From Microbacterium candidum (GTDB taxonomy: Bacteria; Actinomycetota; Actinomycetes; Actinomycetales; Microbacteriaceae), in contig NZ_JASXSZ010000001.1 in the NCBI RefSeq assembly GCF_030315975.1, positions 1-64,000 on the forward strand: DNA of 64,000 bases, in the 5' to 3' direction. Below, in pieces: positions 34,170 through 43,283 of this stretch. Below the pieces are notes generated by a model. The model was not told the origin of the DNA. It saw only the letters and a list, made by a program, of their open reading frames with translations, and searched no databases. A program made the translations under genes and the position numbers. Position 1 is the stretch's first letter, and each line of letters opens with the position of its first letter.

Positions 34170-36668
34170 TCACACATGCACGATGCGCGCATCCAGCCGG
34201 CCGCGCGCGCACGCCACCTCGACGTCATCGCCCGACACCGTGACCGTGCCGTAGCCGGTCGACGAGAACCACGGCCAGCGACCCTCCCGGGACACCGTGA
34301 TCGTGCCCTCCAGCTCGTCGACCCGCACGCCCGAGGTCGCCTGCAGCACGGTCCAGCCGGCCATCGCCCGAGCGTAGTGGTCGCCGCACTCGATCTCGTT
34401 GTACGGGTTGCGGCGGCTCCCGTCATGCCTCGTCCACAGGCCGTCGAGCACGGCCGCGCCCTCGGCATCCAGCCCCTCGAAGAGGCAGTGGGCGGCGACC
34501 TGGTACTCGATGCCGCTCCACACCTCGTCGGCGTACCGCGTGGGGACGGCGGGGCGACCGCCGTCGGGCCACGAGCACATGAGCAGCCCGGTGTCGTCGG
34601 CGTCGGCGTACACGCGGTAGGTGTGCGCGAAGTCGCGGAACCCGCGGCGGAGGTTGGTCGCGACGACGTGGCGCAGGGCGCTCCGGACATGCCCCTCGGG
34701 AAGGATGCGGCCGAGCCCCAGCTGGTGCGCCCACCACTGGCCGATCACCTGATCGCTGAGCGTTCCGGTGAGCCACTGGAAGTCGACGGGATCGCCGTCG
34801 TCGAGCTTCTGCACGTAATGCACGCCGTCGAAGAGCAGCTCGTCGTAGAGCTTCGACCCGGACGCGAAGCGGCGGCGGGCGTCGGTCGCGGCATCCTCGT
34901 CTCCGACGATGCCGGCGAGCCGCTCGTAGGCGAGGAGCGCGGCGAGCCACAGCGAGCCCATGAACGGGTTGACGCCGGCGAGGTCGATGTCGTGGGTGCT
35001 CGGCTGGATGCCGCGCAGAACGCCGTCGCCGTCGGCATCCCACCGCTCGCAGATGTGCGCGTACAGACGACGCAGCGCGGGCCAGCGTCGGTCGACCCAG
35101 TCGCGTCCAGCGCCGTGCTGCGCGTCGCGGAGCGACTTCAGGATCGTCGCGAGCATGCCGTCGAGCGCCGGCTCCTCCGGGCCGCCGATGGCCTCGTGCC
35201 ACATCTGCGGCAGGTAGGTCGGCACACGCAGGCGGTGCGGGATGGCGCCCGACGGCGCTTGCATGACGTCGAACTCGGTGTCGCGCATATCGCGCTCGAG
35301 CGCCGGCCACAGTCCTGCGAGCGCGGCCTCGTACTGCCACACGTGCGTGCAGTTGAGCGGGCACGATCCGCCGAAGGACCCGGACCACATCGTCGTCGAC
35401 GCGCCGAGCGATCCCTCGTAGCCGTAGAACCGGCCGTCGGCGCCGACGAAGCACGTCGGGCTGCGCACGAGTGACGCCTGGGCCGCCAGGCGGTCGACCG
35501 TGCGGGCGTCGAGGTCGGAGCGTGTCAGGGTGCGCGTCCAGTCGCACGTCTGCGCGACGAGCGACTCCCAGTCGCGGGCGACGGAGGCATGCACGTCCAC
35601 CGCATCGAGGTGCCGCAGCGCGTAGGCGTTGCCGAGGTGGAAGCGCGATGCGCCCCACTGCGCCTGCGGCTGCCCGAACTGCTCGACGTCGACGAAGCGG
35701 TTCGGGAACCACCACGTCATGCAGAACCGGATGGTGCGGCTCTCACCGGGCTCCAGCCAGAACGGCACCCCCACGACGCCCGCCCACGTGGATCCAGGCG
35801 CGCTGGGGCCTGCACCGTCGGCCGGTGCGTTCAGCTGCGGATCGGCGACCGTCGGCGCCTGCGCGAGCCTCGCGCGCCCGTCGTTGAGCGCACGGGACTC
35901 CAGGAACGCGACGAGGTGCTCGAGGCTCGCGCAGCGGGTGAGCACGGCGGCGCTCTCGTCGTCGGCGGCCAGCAGCATCTGGCCGGCGAGCTCGTGCGAC
36001 TCGTCGAACGCCGGGTTGTCCATGACGACGCGCGTCCAGCCGCGGCCGCGCACGAGGCGGTTGACGTTGCCGCCGAGGCCGGGCGTCGCGGCGATCATCG
36101 GGTCGTCGCCGATCGGGGTCATGCCGTCCCAGCCGACGGCGTTCAGGAGCGAGCCGGCGAGCGTACCGTGCGCAGCGATGTCCGATGTGTTGGTGAGGGT
36201 CAGCTCGAACATCGCGGTCGGGATGCCGCTGGTCTCGGCGTCGCCCGGAACGAGCGGGTTCAGCACCCGCAGGTCGACGGCCACGGGGTTGCGTTCGTCG
36301 CGCAGGGCCACCTCGGCGATCGGGTAGGTGCCGCTGAAGCTCGCGTCGCGGAAGGAGCCGACGCGATCGGCGGCGCGCCGCATCCATCCGGGCACTTCCG
36401 CGTCGGTGACGAGCGGCGCCGCGGGGTCCGCGACCGGCTCGCCCTGCACCATCGTCACGAGGTCGAGGGGCGGCTCGATCTGTGTGACGCGCATCCAGAA
36501 TCCGGTCAGCGGCAGGGCACCGCGGTGGTTCGGGATGCCGCGCAGCTGCCACTGCCGGAGCGATCCGTCGGCGTTGACGGCGAACCCGCCGGTGCCGATG
36601 CCGCCCACCGGCATCGCCAGCGCGGGCACCTCCCGGTGCGGCAGGCGCTGCTCGAGGATGTCGGCCAT
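34170..36668 (-). CDS. GH116-family glycosidase, probable exo-D-arabinofuranosidase
   Basis: An 832-residue glycoside hydrolase of family GH116. The N-terminal beta-domain (about 1-360) starts with MPVGGIGTGGFAVNADG. The (alpha/alpha)6 domain carries the nucleophile Glu447 in CTHVWQYEAAL and an acid/base region STHDIDLAG (about 558-565). There is no signal peptide, so it is cytoplasmic. GH116 includes glucosylceramidase-like enzymes, and also an exo-beta-D-arabinofuranosidase reported from Microbacterium arabinogalactanolyticum. The company of GH172 and GH183 genes favours the latter. The ATG at 36668 has a weak ribosome site. Confidence 0.88.
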   Translation of the reverse strand: MADILEQRLPHREVPALAMPVGGIGTGGFAVNADGSLRQWQLRGIPNHRGALPLTGFWMRVTQIEPPLDLVTMVQGEPVADPAAPLVTDAEVPGWMRRAADRVGSFRDASFSGTYPIAEVALRDERNPVAVDLRVLNPLVPGDAETSGIPTAMFELTLTNTSDIAAHGTLAGSLLNAVGWDGMTPIGDDPMIAATPGLGGNVNRLVRGRGWTRVVMDNPAFDESHELAGQMLLAADDESAAVLTRCASLEHLVAFLESRALNDGRARLAQAPTVADPQLNAPADGAGPSAPGSTWAGVVGVPFWLEPGESRTIRFCMTWWFPNRFVDVEQFGQPQAQWGASRFHLGNAYALRHLDAVDVHASVARDWESLVAQTCDWTRTLTRSDLDARTVDRLAAQASLVRSPTCFVGADGRFYGYEGSLGASTTMWSGSFGGSCPLNCTHVWQYEAALAGLWPALERDMRDTEFDVMQAPSGAIPHRLRVPTYLPQMWHEAIGGPEEPALDGMLATILKSLRDAQHGAGRDWVDRRWPALRRLYAHICERWDADGDGVLRGIQPSTHDIDLAGVNPFMGSLWLAALLAYERLAGIVGDEDAATDARRRFASGSKLYDELLFDGVHYVQKLDDGDPVDFQWLTGTLSDQVIGQWWAHQLGLGRILPEGHVRSALRHVVATNLRRGFRDFAHTYRVYADADDTGLLMCSWPDGGRPAVPTRYADEVWSGIEYQVAAHCLFEGLDAEGAAVLDGLWTRHDGSRRNPYNEIECGDHYARAMAGWTVLQATSGVRVDELEGTITVSREGRWPWFSSTGYGTVTVSGDDVEVACARGRLDARIVHV

Positions 36669-36686
36669 GTCGTCCCATCGGTTCGG

Positions 36687-36735
36687 TTGACAGTCGCGGG
36701 ACGCCCCGCAAGACTGAAACGTGAAATCGATTCCA
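36687..36735 (+). promoter_or_regulatory. GH172 promoter and LacI operator
   Basis: TTGACA (36687-36692), a 17-base gap, and a weak -10 AAGACT (36710-36715). The operator TGAAATCGATTCCA (36722-36735) falls at the expected transcription start. The site lies in the 108-base region shared with the divergent GH116 gene, so it may control both directions. Confidence 0.7.
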
Positions 36736-36776
36736 AACGTACTCGATCTTCCCCCTCGACAAGGAAGTCCTCCGTC

Positions 36777-37895
36777 ATGAACTCTCATCCCGCAGCCTCC
36801 CTCGCCGCCCTCCGCACGGTGCAGACACGCTCCATCTCGCCCGAGAACATCGACGGAGCCGTGGGCGGTGGCGGTCGCGCGACCGAGGGGACCGGGGCGT
36901 CCTGCGCCCGCGACCTCGGCCCGGGCTGGAAGATCTCGCCGAGCGTCGACGTCAAGGCGGGCGAGACGTTCGAGCTCGCGAACATCGCCGGCGCCGGGAA
37001 GATCACGCACATCTGGATCACGACCCACACGGACAACTGGCGCACGCTGATCCTGCGCGCGTACTGGGACGGCGCCGAGGAGCCCGCCGTCGAGGTGCCC
37101 TACGGCGACTTCTTCTGCAACGGGTGGGGCGTGTTCGCGCAGGTCGACTCGCTCATGGTCGCCGCCAACCCGCACGGCGGCTTCAACTCGTACTGGCCGA
37201 TGCCCTTCCGCGACGGCGCACGGCTCACGATCGAGAACACGTCGGTCGTCGACGTGCGGGTCTACTACCAGGTCACGTACGAGACGGGCGGTGATCACTC
37301 GCAGGACGGCTACTTCCACGCGCAGTGGCGGCGGTCGAACCCCCTCGACGAGCTCGTGCCGCACACGATCGTCGAAGGCGTCGAGGGTCAGGGCCAGTAC
37401 GTCGGCACGTACATCGCGTGGGGCGTGAACTCCAACGGCTGGTGGGGCGAGGGCGAGATCAAGTTCTACCTCGACGACGACACCGACTACCCGACGATCT
37501 GCGGCACCGGCACCGAGGACTACTTCGGCGGCGCATGGAACTTCGACATCCCCGGACAGGGCTACACCGCCTTCTCGACCCCGTACCTCGGCATGCCGCA
37601 GGTGATCCGGCCCGACGGCCTCTACGTCTCGCAGCAGCGCTTCGGGATGTACCGCTGGCATGTGGCGGACCCGATCCATTTCTCCACCGGCCTGCCGAAG
37701 GTCGACATCCAGGCCCTCGGCTGGCGGAGCGGATGGCGCTACCTGCCCCTGCGCGACGACATCGCCTCGACGGCGCTGTTCTACCTCGACCGCCCGACGG
37801 CCCGGCGCCCGAAGTCGCCGAGCGCCGACGACATGGAGGTCCACCTAGGCACCGCCCCCGTTCCCGACCTGGGCGCGACCCCGCCCCGGGCCTGA
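36777..37895 (+). CDS. GH172 (DUF2961) glycosidase, probable exo-alpha-D-arabinofuranosidase
   Basis: A 372-residue DUF2961/GH172 protein. Key blocks are ITHIWITTHTDNW, PYGDFFCNGWG, NSNGWWGEGEIKFYLDDD and CGTGTEDYFGGAWNF. The Glu residues near 225-227 and Glu247 correspond in position to the catalytic pair of this family. GH172 enzymes act on alpha-D-fructofuranosides and, as shown in 2023, on alpha-D-arabinofuranosides of mycobacterial arabinan. There is no signal peptide, so it is cytoplasmic. AAGGAAG precedes the ATG. It is first gene of a plus-strand operon ending at 41575. Confidence 0.9.
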   Translation: MNSHPAASLAALRTVQTRSISPENIDGAVGGGGRATEGTGASCARDLGPGWKISPSVDVKAGETFELANIAGAGKITHIWITTHTDNWRTLILRAYWDGAEEPAVEVPYGDFFCNGWGVFAQVDSLMVAANPHGGFNSYWPMPFRDGARLTIENTSVVDVRVYYQVTYETGGDHSQDGYFHAQWRRSNPLDELVPHTIVEGVEGQGQYVGTYIAWGVNSNGWWGEGEIKFYLDDDTDYPTICGTGTEDYFGGAWNFDIPGQGYTAFSTPYLGMPQVIRPDGLYVSQQRFGMYRWHVADPIHFSTGLPKVDIQALGWRSGWRYLPLRDDIASTALFYLDRPTARRPKSPSADDMEVHLGTAPVPDLGATPPRA

Positions 37896-37899
37896 GGTC

Positions 37900-39125
37900 G
37901 TGCGAGGTCGCGGCGCGATCGTGGGCGTGATCGCGGCATCCGCCGCCGTCCTGGCGGGCTGCTCCGCCGGGGGCTCCTCGTCGGCGCCGGGCGGCATCTT
38001 CCCCAGTGCCCTGCCCGGCGCGGCGTTCTCCGCGCGGGTCGCCGACGCCAACACCGCCGTCGGCGTCTCCGACGGCGACCTGTGGCCGAGCTGCTGGGCG
38101 GACGACGACGCGCTGTATGCCGCGAACGGGGACGGATCGGGCTTCGGAAGCACGCGGAGCGACATCGTCGTGAACCGCATCACCGGATCGCCGGCATCCG
38201 GCGACCTGAACGGGACGGGGCTCGCGAGCGGGGATGCCGTGGGACAGGTGTGGTCCGGGAGCGACTTCACGCGCAAGCCGACCGGGATGCTGTGCGTCCA
38301 CGGCGCCCTGTATCTCGCGGTGCAGGACCTCCGGAAGGACTTCAACGAGGCGCCCGCGGCGACGATCGCGAAGAGCACCGACCACGGCCGCACCTGGACG
38401 TGGGATCACGCGAAGCCGATGTTCGCCGACCACGTCTTCACGACGATCTGGTTCGCCGACTTCGGGAAGGATGCGGCCGCGGCCCCCGACCCGGAGTACG
38501 CCTACGCGTACGGGCTCGACGGCAACTGGCGCGACTCGTTCGACGACTCCGTCCCCGACCCCACCGAGCTGTTCCTCGCGCGCGTGCCCGTGGCATCCGT
38601 CCAGGACCGCTCGACGTGGGAGTTCTACGCGGGCCCCTCGACGGGCTCGGGGACCGGGGCGGGCTCGGGGACCGCGAAGGACGCGAAGCCGACCTGGACG
38701 CACGACATCGCGGCCAAGAAGCCGATCCTCGTCGACGCGCGCCGCGTCCACCCCTCCGACGGGGCGAGCGCGACGCCTGGCCAGACGGTCGGCGCCCACG
38801 ACCTCAGCGTCCTGTCCCAGGGCGGGGTGACCTATCTGCCGAAACTCGGGCGCTATGTCTACACGTCGTGGACGGAGCTCACGTACGAGTTCTACGAGGC
38901 GAAGCATCCGTGGGGGCCGTTCACGCGGTTCCTGTCGGAGGACTCGGGCCGTACCCCTGGACCGACGCGCGTCACGGCGGATACGGCACGACGATCCCCT
39001 CGAAGTTCGTGTCCGACGACGACCTGACGATGTGGGTGCAGTCGAACGTCTGCCCATGCGCGCCGGCCGGCATGTCGTCGTACTGGTTCGGGCTGCGAAA
39101 GCTCGAGCTGAAGCCGAAGAGCTGA
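37900..39125 (+). pseudogene. Secreted lipoprotein, beta-propeller-like, with a frameshift
   Basis: The GTG at 37900 opens a lipoprotein with signal peptide and lipobox LAGCS (Cys about 21). It is followed by a domain with DLWPSCWADDDALYAANGDG, KSTDHGRTWTW, YLPKLGRYVYTSW and EAKHPWGPFTRF, the look of a five-bladed propeller hydrolase. At about 38941-38945 the frame changes: reading GGACTCGGGCC in the next frame gives GPYPWTDARHGGYG and a natural C-terminus ending at 39125. One missing T (GACTTCGGG to GACTCGGG) explains it. Without repair the product is 375 residues with a foreign tail. It could be real inactivation or a sequencing error. The family is uncertain, distant from DUF4185. Confidence 0.75.
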
Positions 39126-39139
39126 TTCCGGAGGATCTC

Positions 39140-39931
39140 ATGGCCATCGCACACTTCCCCGACCTCGAAGGAAAGGTCGTCGCGGTCACCGGCGGCGGCC
39201 GCGGCATCGGGCTCGCAACGGTTCGGCGCTTCGTCGCCGAGGGCGCGCACGTCGTCGTCATGGACCTCGGCATGACCGTCGGCGACATCGGCGAGGCGGA
39301 CTCCGACGGGTGGCAGCGCGTGAGCGGGGAGCTCCATGCCGACTTCGCGGACGTGGACGTGACCGACGAGGATGCGGTGGCGTCCTTCGCCACGGCCCTC
39401 GAGCGGCGCCTCGGCCCGCCAGACGTCGTCGTCAACGCGGCCGGCATCGTCCGGTCCGCGAGCGCGGAGGACATGAGGCTGAAGGACTGGCGACAGGTCG
39501 TGGAGATCGACCTCACCGGCACCTTCATCGTGTGCCAGGCGCTCGGCTCGCTCATGCTGCGCGCGGGACGCGGCTCGATCGTCAACATCGCGTCGATGAG
39601 CGGCAGCATCAGCAACTACCCGCAGAAGCAGTCGGCCTACAACGCCGCGAAGGCGGGCGTCGCGCACCTGTCGCGGACGCTCGCCGGCGAGTGGGCCGAC
39701 CGCGGGGTGCGCGTCAACGCCGTCTCGCCCGGCTACATCGCGACCGAGCTGACTGCGGGTGTCATGGCCGCCGACCCGGACATGGGCGCGCAGTGGGTGG
39801 CGCGCACGCCCATCGGCCGGGTCGGCACCCCCGAGGAGGTGGCCGAGGTCATCCTCTTCCTCGCATCCGATGCGAGCAGCTTCATGGTGGGCTCCGACGT
39901 CACGGTCGACGGCGGCTACACCGTGTGGTGA
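39140..39931 (+). CDS. Short-chain dehydrogenase/reductase
   Basis: A 263-residue classical SDR. The cofactor motif is TGGGRGIG (about 14-21), NAAG follows, and the catalytic Ser-Tyr-Lys appears in IASMSGS and YNAAKAG. It ends with VDGGYTVW. The start ATG at 39140 follows GGAGG. Within this operon it could oxidise D-arabinose, D-arabinitol or a related pentose (inference). It lies between the damaged lipoprotein gene and the GH183 gene. Confidence 0.88.
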   Translation: MAIAHFPDLEGKVVAVTGGGRGIGLATVRRFVAEGAHVVVMDLGMTVGDIGEADSDGWQRVSGELHADFADVDVTDEDAVASFATALERRLGPPDVVVNAAGIVRSASAEDMRLKDWRQVVEIDLTGTFIVCQALGSLMLRAGRGSIVNIASMSGSISNYPQKQSAYNAAKAGVAHLSRTLAGEWADRGVRVNAVSPGYIATELTAGVMAADPDMGAQWVARTPIGRVGTPEEVAEVILFLASDASSFMVGSDVTVDGGYTVW

Positions 39932-39970
39932 CGTCCCGCCGTTCGGGCGGGCGAACAAAGGAGAGAGTCA

Positions 39971-41575
39971 ATGACGCCTCACAGACGCAGAGTCCTGACC
40001 ATCACGGCCGCTGCGACGGCCGCGGTGGCGCTGTGCGCGGTGACGACGATGTCCGCCCAGGCACGTGCGGGTGACGCATCCACCGAGCGGACGGCGGAGG
40101 TCCCGGCGCCCGCCGCACAGCCCTCGGTGTGGCAGCCGGGGGCGCACACCCCGGTCACGGTCGTGCAGAAACTGACCGGACCGGACGCGCCGAACAACAC
40201 GTGGGGACGGTGGGACATCAAGGCCACCGACCTCGGCATCATGTGGGATGACGGGCAGGGTCGGGTGCTCACCGCGTTCGGCGACACGTTCGGCAACGCC
40301 TGGACCGGCCCCGGCGGCGGCTCCGGCCCGAACGGCGACTGGCGCAGCAACGTGCTCACCCGTTCGAGCTCGCACGACCTCGCGGACGGGATGCTCTTCG
40401 AGAGCGCACCGCAGTCGCCGCAGGGCATCGCGAAGCAGCTCATCCCATCGAAGAAGATCAACGGCGACGAGATCACGACGATCCCGACCGCGGGGATCTC
40501 CGTCGGCAAGCGCCAGTACATGGGCTTCATGTCCGTGAAGCAGTGGGGCCCGCCAGGCGTGTGGGACACGAACTACGCCGGCATCGCCTACTCCGATGAC
40601 GACGGCGAGAACTGGACCGTCTCCGACACGAAATGGGAGAACACGCCCGCCGGCGACGACCCGTTCCAGATGCAGGCCTACGCCGAGAAGGGCGGCCAGA
40701 TCTACGTCTTCGGCACCCAGAACGGCCGGAACGGCCCGGCATCCGTCGCCCGCGTCCCGGCGCAGAAGCTCCTCGACAAGTCCGCCTACCGCTATTGGGA
40801 CGGCACGGGCTGGAACAAGAGCGAAGCGGCGGCGAAGCCGATCGTGGACACTCCCACGAGCGAGCTGTCCGTGCAGTACGACGCGTACAGCGGGCGCTAC
40901 CTCATGATGACCCTGATGGGACCCGACATCGTGCTGCGCACGGCGGTGAACCCGGAGGGCCCGTGGAGCGATCCGCAGACCGTCGCGAGCGCGGCCGACT
41001 ATCCCGCCCTCTACGGCGGGTACTTCCACCCGTGGAACAAGGACGGCGTGATCTACTTCACGATGTCGCAGTGGAGCCCATACAACGTGTACCTCATGCG
41101 GATGCAGATCGACCGCCAGGGGAACATCGTGAATCCGAACCTCGTCAACAACGCGAGCTTCGAACGCGGCGTGCCGATGGGCGACGGGACGAACGGCACG
41201 TGGGCCTGCACGCCGAACTGCGGCATCGACACCGCGCCGGCGAGCGCGTTCACGGGTGACCACAACGCGTTCGTCCGCTTCAACAGCGGGTGGCGCAACG
41301 TGTGGCAGAACGTCGACGTGCAGCCGAACATGACGTATCAGCTGACCGGATACATCCGGACGTCGGTCAACAGCGACGCCGGATACTTCGGCGCGCGGAC
41401 GACGGACGGCAAGGTCATCTCCGAGGCGCACTTCGTGTCGGTCGGTCCGTGGACGCGCTTCACGGTCGACTTCGACAGCGGCGCGAACAGCACCGTGCAG
41501 GTCTACGGCGGCGTCTGGACCAACAGCGGCGACATCTGGATGCAGCTCGACGACGTCGCGGTCATCAAGAAGTGA
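39971..41575 (+). CDS. Secreted GH183 (DUF4185) endo-D-arabinanase with C-terminal binding module
   Basis: A 534-residue exported protein. An N-terminal signal with three Arg (HRRRVLT) and an Ala-rich core (about 8-32) may be a Tat or Sec signal. The DUF4185 catalytic propeller spans about 55-390: TDLGIMWDDGQG, FGDTFGNAW, GDWRSNV, TSELSVQYD and YFTMSQWSPYNVYLM. A beta-sandwich carbohydrate-binding-like module follows (about 393-534, starting NLVNNASFERG). DUF4185 was established in 2023 as GH183 endo-D-arabinanase. AAGGAGAG precedes the ATG, and a terminator follows. Confidence 0.88.
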   Translation: MTPHRRRVLTITAAATAAVALCAVTTMSAQARAGDASTERTAEVPAPAAQPSVWQPGAHTPVTVVQKLTGPDAPNNTWGRWDIKATDLGIMWDDGQGRVLTAFGDTFGNAWTGPGGGSGPNGDWRSNVLTRSSSHDLADGMLFESAPQSPQGIAKQLIPSKKINGDEITTIPTAGISVGKRQYMGFMSVKQWGPPGVWDTNYAGIAYSDDDGENWTVSDTKWENTPAGDDPFQMQAYAEKGGQIYVFGTQNGRNGPASVARVPAQKLLDKSAYRYWDGTGWNKSEAAAKPIVDTPTSELSVQYDAYSGRYLMMTLMGPDIVLRTAVNPEGPWSDPQTVASAADYPALYGGYFHPWNKDGVIYFTMSQWSPYNVYLMRMQIDRQGNIVNPNLVNNASFERGVPMGDGTNGTWACTPNCGIDTAPASAFTGDHNAFVRFNSGWRNVWQNVDVQPNMTYQLTGYIRTSVNSDAGYFGARTTDGKVISEAHFVSVGPWTRFTVDFDSGANSTVQVYGGVWTNSGDIWMQLDDVAVIKK

Positions 41576-41580
41576 CACCC

Positions 41581-41622
41581 GGCATCCACCGCCCGTCTCG
41601 CCCGCGGCGGGCGGTGGATGCC
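41581..41622 (+). terminator. Terminator of the GH172-GH183 operon
   Basis: GGCATCCACCGCCCG pairs with CGGGCGGTGGATGCC across a 12-base loop, 5 bases after the GH183 stop. There is no T-tract. The rest of the gap to 41766 shows no gene. Confidence 0.75.
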
Positions 41623-41766
41623 TCCGACCTCGTCTAGATGGTGCGAGCCCGGGGCTATTGGCCGAGACCGGGCCCATCGCGCTCAGCCTCGCGTGAAGTC
41701 CCCAGTCTCACCCGAGACCGGGCGTGATGCCGGCGGGCGGCGGGGTGTACGGCTCGGGGAGGGCGA

Positions 41767-42375
41767 TCATGTGCCTATGAGGGGAGACGGGCGGCGCGCG
41801 AGAGCGGCGCGCGCCCACGCCTGGACGATGTCGGCCGTCTCGCCCACGGTGAGACCGTCGGTGTGGATGATGCGTGGCGCCCATCGCGGGTCGCCCATCG
41901 ACCAATCGTCCCAGCGGTCCCACCGCATGGGCACCGAGGTCTCGACGCGGATCACCTCCGGGAGATGCCGCGGATCCAGCGCGTGACCGCGGAACCACTC
42001 GCCGAATCGGACGTGGTGGATCAAGGCCTCCTCAGGGTCGCCGCGCCCTCGCAGGCGTGCTTCGCGGACCGCCGGCGAGCAGTGCAGGACGCACACGGCG
42101 ATGCCGTCGAGACGATCGGCCGACGGAGCCGCGAGCAGCTCACCGATAGGCACCTGACCGCACAGCAGCAGGTCGGCGCCGGCATCCTGCGCGACCAGCG
42201 CGCGCTGCACCCAGCTCTCGATCGCCCCGTGCCGCCACGCCGTGTCAGCCCCCGAGGGGACGCCGATGGAGTCGAACTCGACGCACTCGACGGGCCGCCC
42301 CCAGCGAACGGCGCGCAGCCGCTCGAGGACGGTCGACTTTCCCGACCCGCTGGCGCCGGTCAGCGACAGCAGCAT
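41767..42375 (-). CDS. P-loop nucleotide kinase-like protein
   Basis: A 202-residue AAA/uridine-kinase-like P-loop protein. Walker A is GASGSGKST at residues 7-15, and an acidic strand ECVEFDSIG follows at about 30-38. A lid-like region with Arg residues (REARLRGRGDPEEA) lies at about 104-117. It resembles small adenylylsulfate or uridine kinase-like NTPases, and the substrate is unknown. It lies 31 bases after the second permease of the sugar importer and probably belongs to that transcript, which would make a sugar or nucleotide kinase role plausible. Confidence 0.7.
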   Translation of the reverse strand: MLLSLTGASGSGKSTVLERLRAVRWGRPVECVEFDSIGVPSGADTAWRHGAIESWVQRALVAQDAGADLLLCGQVPIGELLAAPSADRLDGIAVCVLHCSPAVREARLRGRGDPEEALIHHVRFGEWFRGHALDPRHLPEVIRVETSVPMRWDRWDDWSMGDPRWAPRIIHTDGLTVGETADIVQAWARAALARRPSPLIGT

Positions 42376-42406
42376 CGGCCGCGAGCCGTCGTCACGATCC
42401 GCATCC

Positions 42407-43282
42407 CTACTTCAGGCCCGCCAGCTTGATGTTGCCGATGATCTGCCGCTGGAAGATGAGGAACAGGATGATCACCGGCGCCGCCGCGAGGACGGACCCG
42501 GCCATGAGGAGGCCGAGCTCTGCGCTGCCGCGTCCCGTGCGGAACGTCGCGAGGTACTGCTGCACGACGAACTTCTCGGGGCTCGTGATCGTGAGGATCG
42601 GCCAGACGTACGAGTTCCAGTACGCGAGGAACGCGGTGATGCCCATGACGACGAACGGCGGCTTGGAGAGCGGCAGGAACAGGGAGAAGAAGATGCGGAC
42701 GCGTCCGCATCCGTCCAGCATCGCCGCCTCCTCGAGGCTCGCCGGGATGCTGAGATAGAACTGCCGGATGAAGAAGATCATCGCCGCGGTCGCAGCCCCC
42801 GGGACGACCAGGACGGCGAGGCTGTCGAGCATCCCCAGGTCGGTCACGACGATGAAGCTCGTGAGCAGGATCGTCATCCCCGGGATGAACATCGTCGTGA
42901 TGACGATGACCCAGAGCGTGCGCTTGAACCGGAAGTCGAGACGGGCGAACGCGTAGGCGGCGAGGGAGTTGACGGACAGCGCGAGCAGCGTGAACAGCAG
43001 GGCCCCGAGGAACGTCCATCCCATCGTCAGGAGGAAGGTGGGGTCATCGAGGATCTGGACGTAGTTCCCCCACTTCCACACCTCGGGGAAGAACTGGAAC
43101 GGCGTCGAGACGACCTCGTTCTTCGACTTGAAGCCCGCGATCACCAGCCAGAGCAGCGGGAAGAGCGCCGCCAGGACGAACACCGCTCCGACGAGCGCCT
43201 TTCCGATCGTGTAGAACCACCCTGCCGTGGTGCGCTTCGGACGCCGGCGGACCGCTGCGAGCTCCTGTGCGACGACGGCCAT
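42407..43282 (-). CDS. Sugar ABC transporter permease (MalG type)
   Basis: A 291-residue permease of a carbohydrate importer (CUT1 type). Six membrane segments are seen. The cytoplasmic EAA loop EEAAMLDGCGRVRIFFSLFLPL lies at about 200-222 and docks the ATPase. It ends GNIKLAGLK, typical of MalG homologues. The gene begins one base after the first permease stop. No ATPase gene is present in the locus, so a shared MsmK/MsiK-like ATPase elsewhere is expected. Confidence 0.92.
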   Translation of the reverse strand: MAVVAQELAAVRRRPKRTTAGWFYTIGKALVGAVFVLAALFPLLWLVIAGFKSKNEVVSTPFQFFPEVWKWGNYVQILDDPTFLLTMGWTFLGALLFTLLALSVNSLAAYAFARLDFRFKRTLWVIVITTMFIPGMTILLTSFIVVTDLGMLDSLAVLVVPGAATAAMIFFIRQFYLSIPASLEEAAMLDGCGRVRIFFSLFLPLSKPPFVVMGITAFLAYWNSYVWPILTITSPEKFVVQQYLATFRTGRGSAELGLLMAGSVLAAAPVIILFLIFQRQIIGNIKLAGLK

Positions 43283-43283
43283 G

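Noticed and set aside
36669..37844. N-terminal extension of the GH116 frame across the divergent GH172 gene
   Set aside because: It runs antisense through GH172 and the shared promoter; the family's own N-terminus begins at 36668.
37900..39125. Third GH183 (DUF4185) enzyme
   Set aside because: The FGDTFG and GxWRSNV signatures of DUF4185 are missing; it is related in style only, so no family was assigned.
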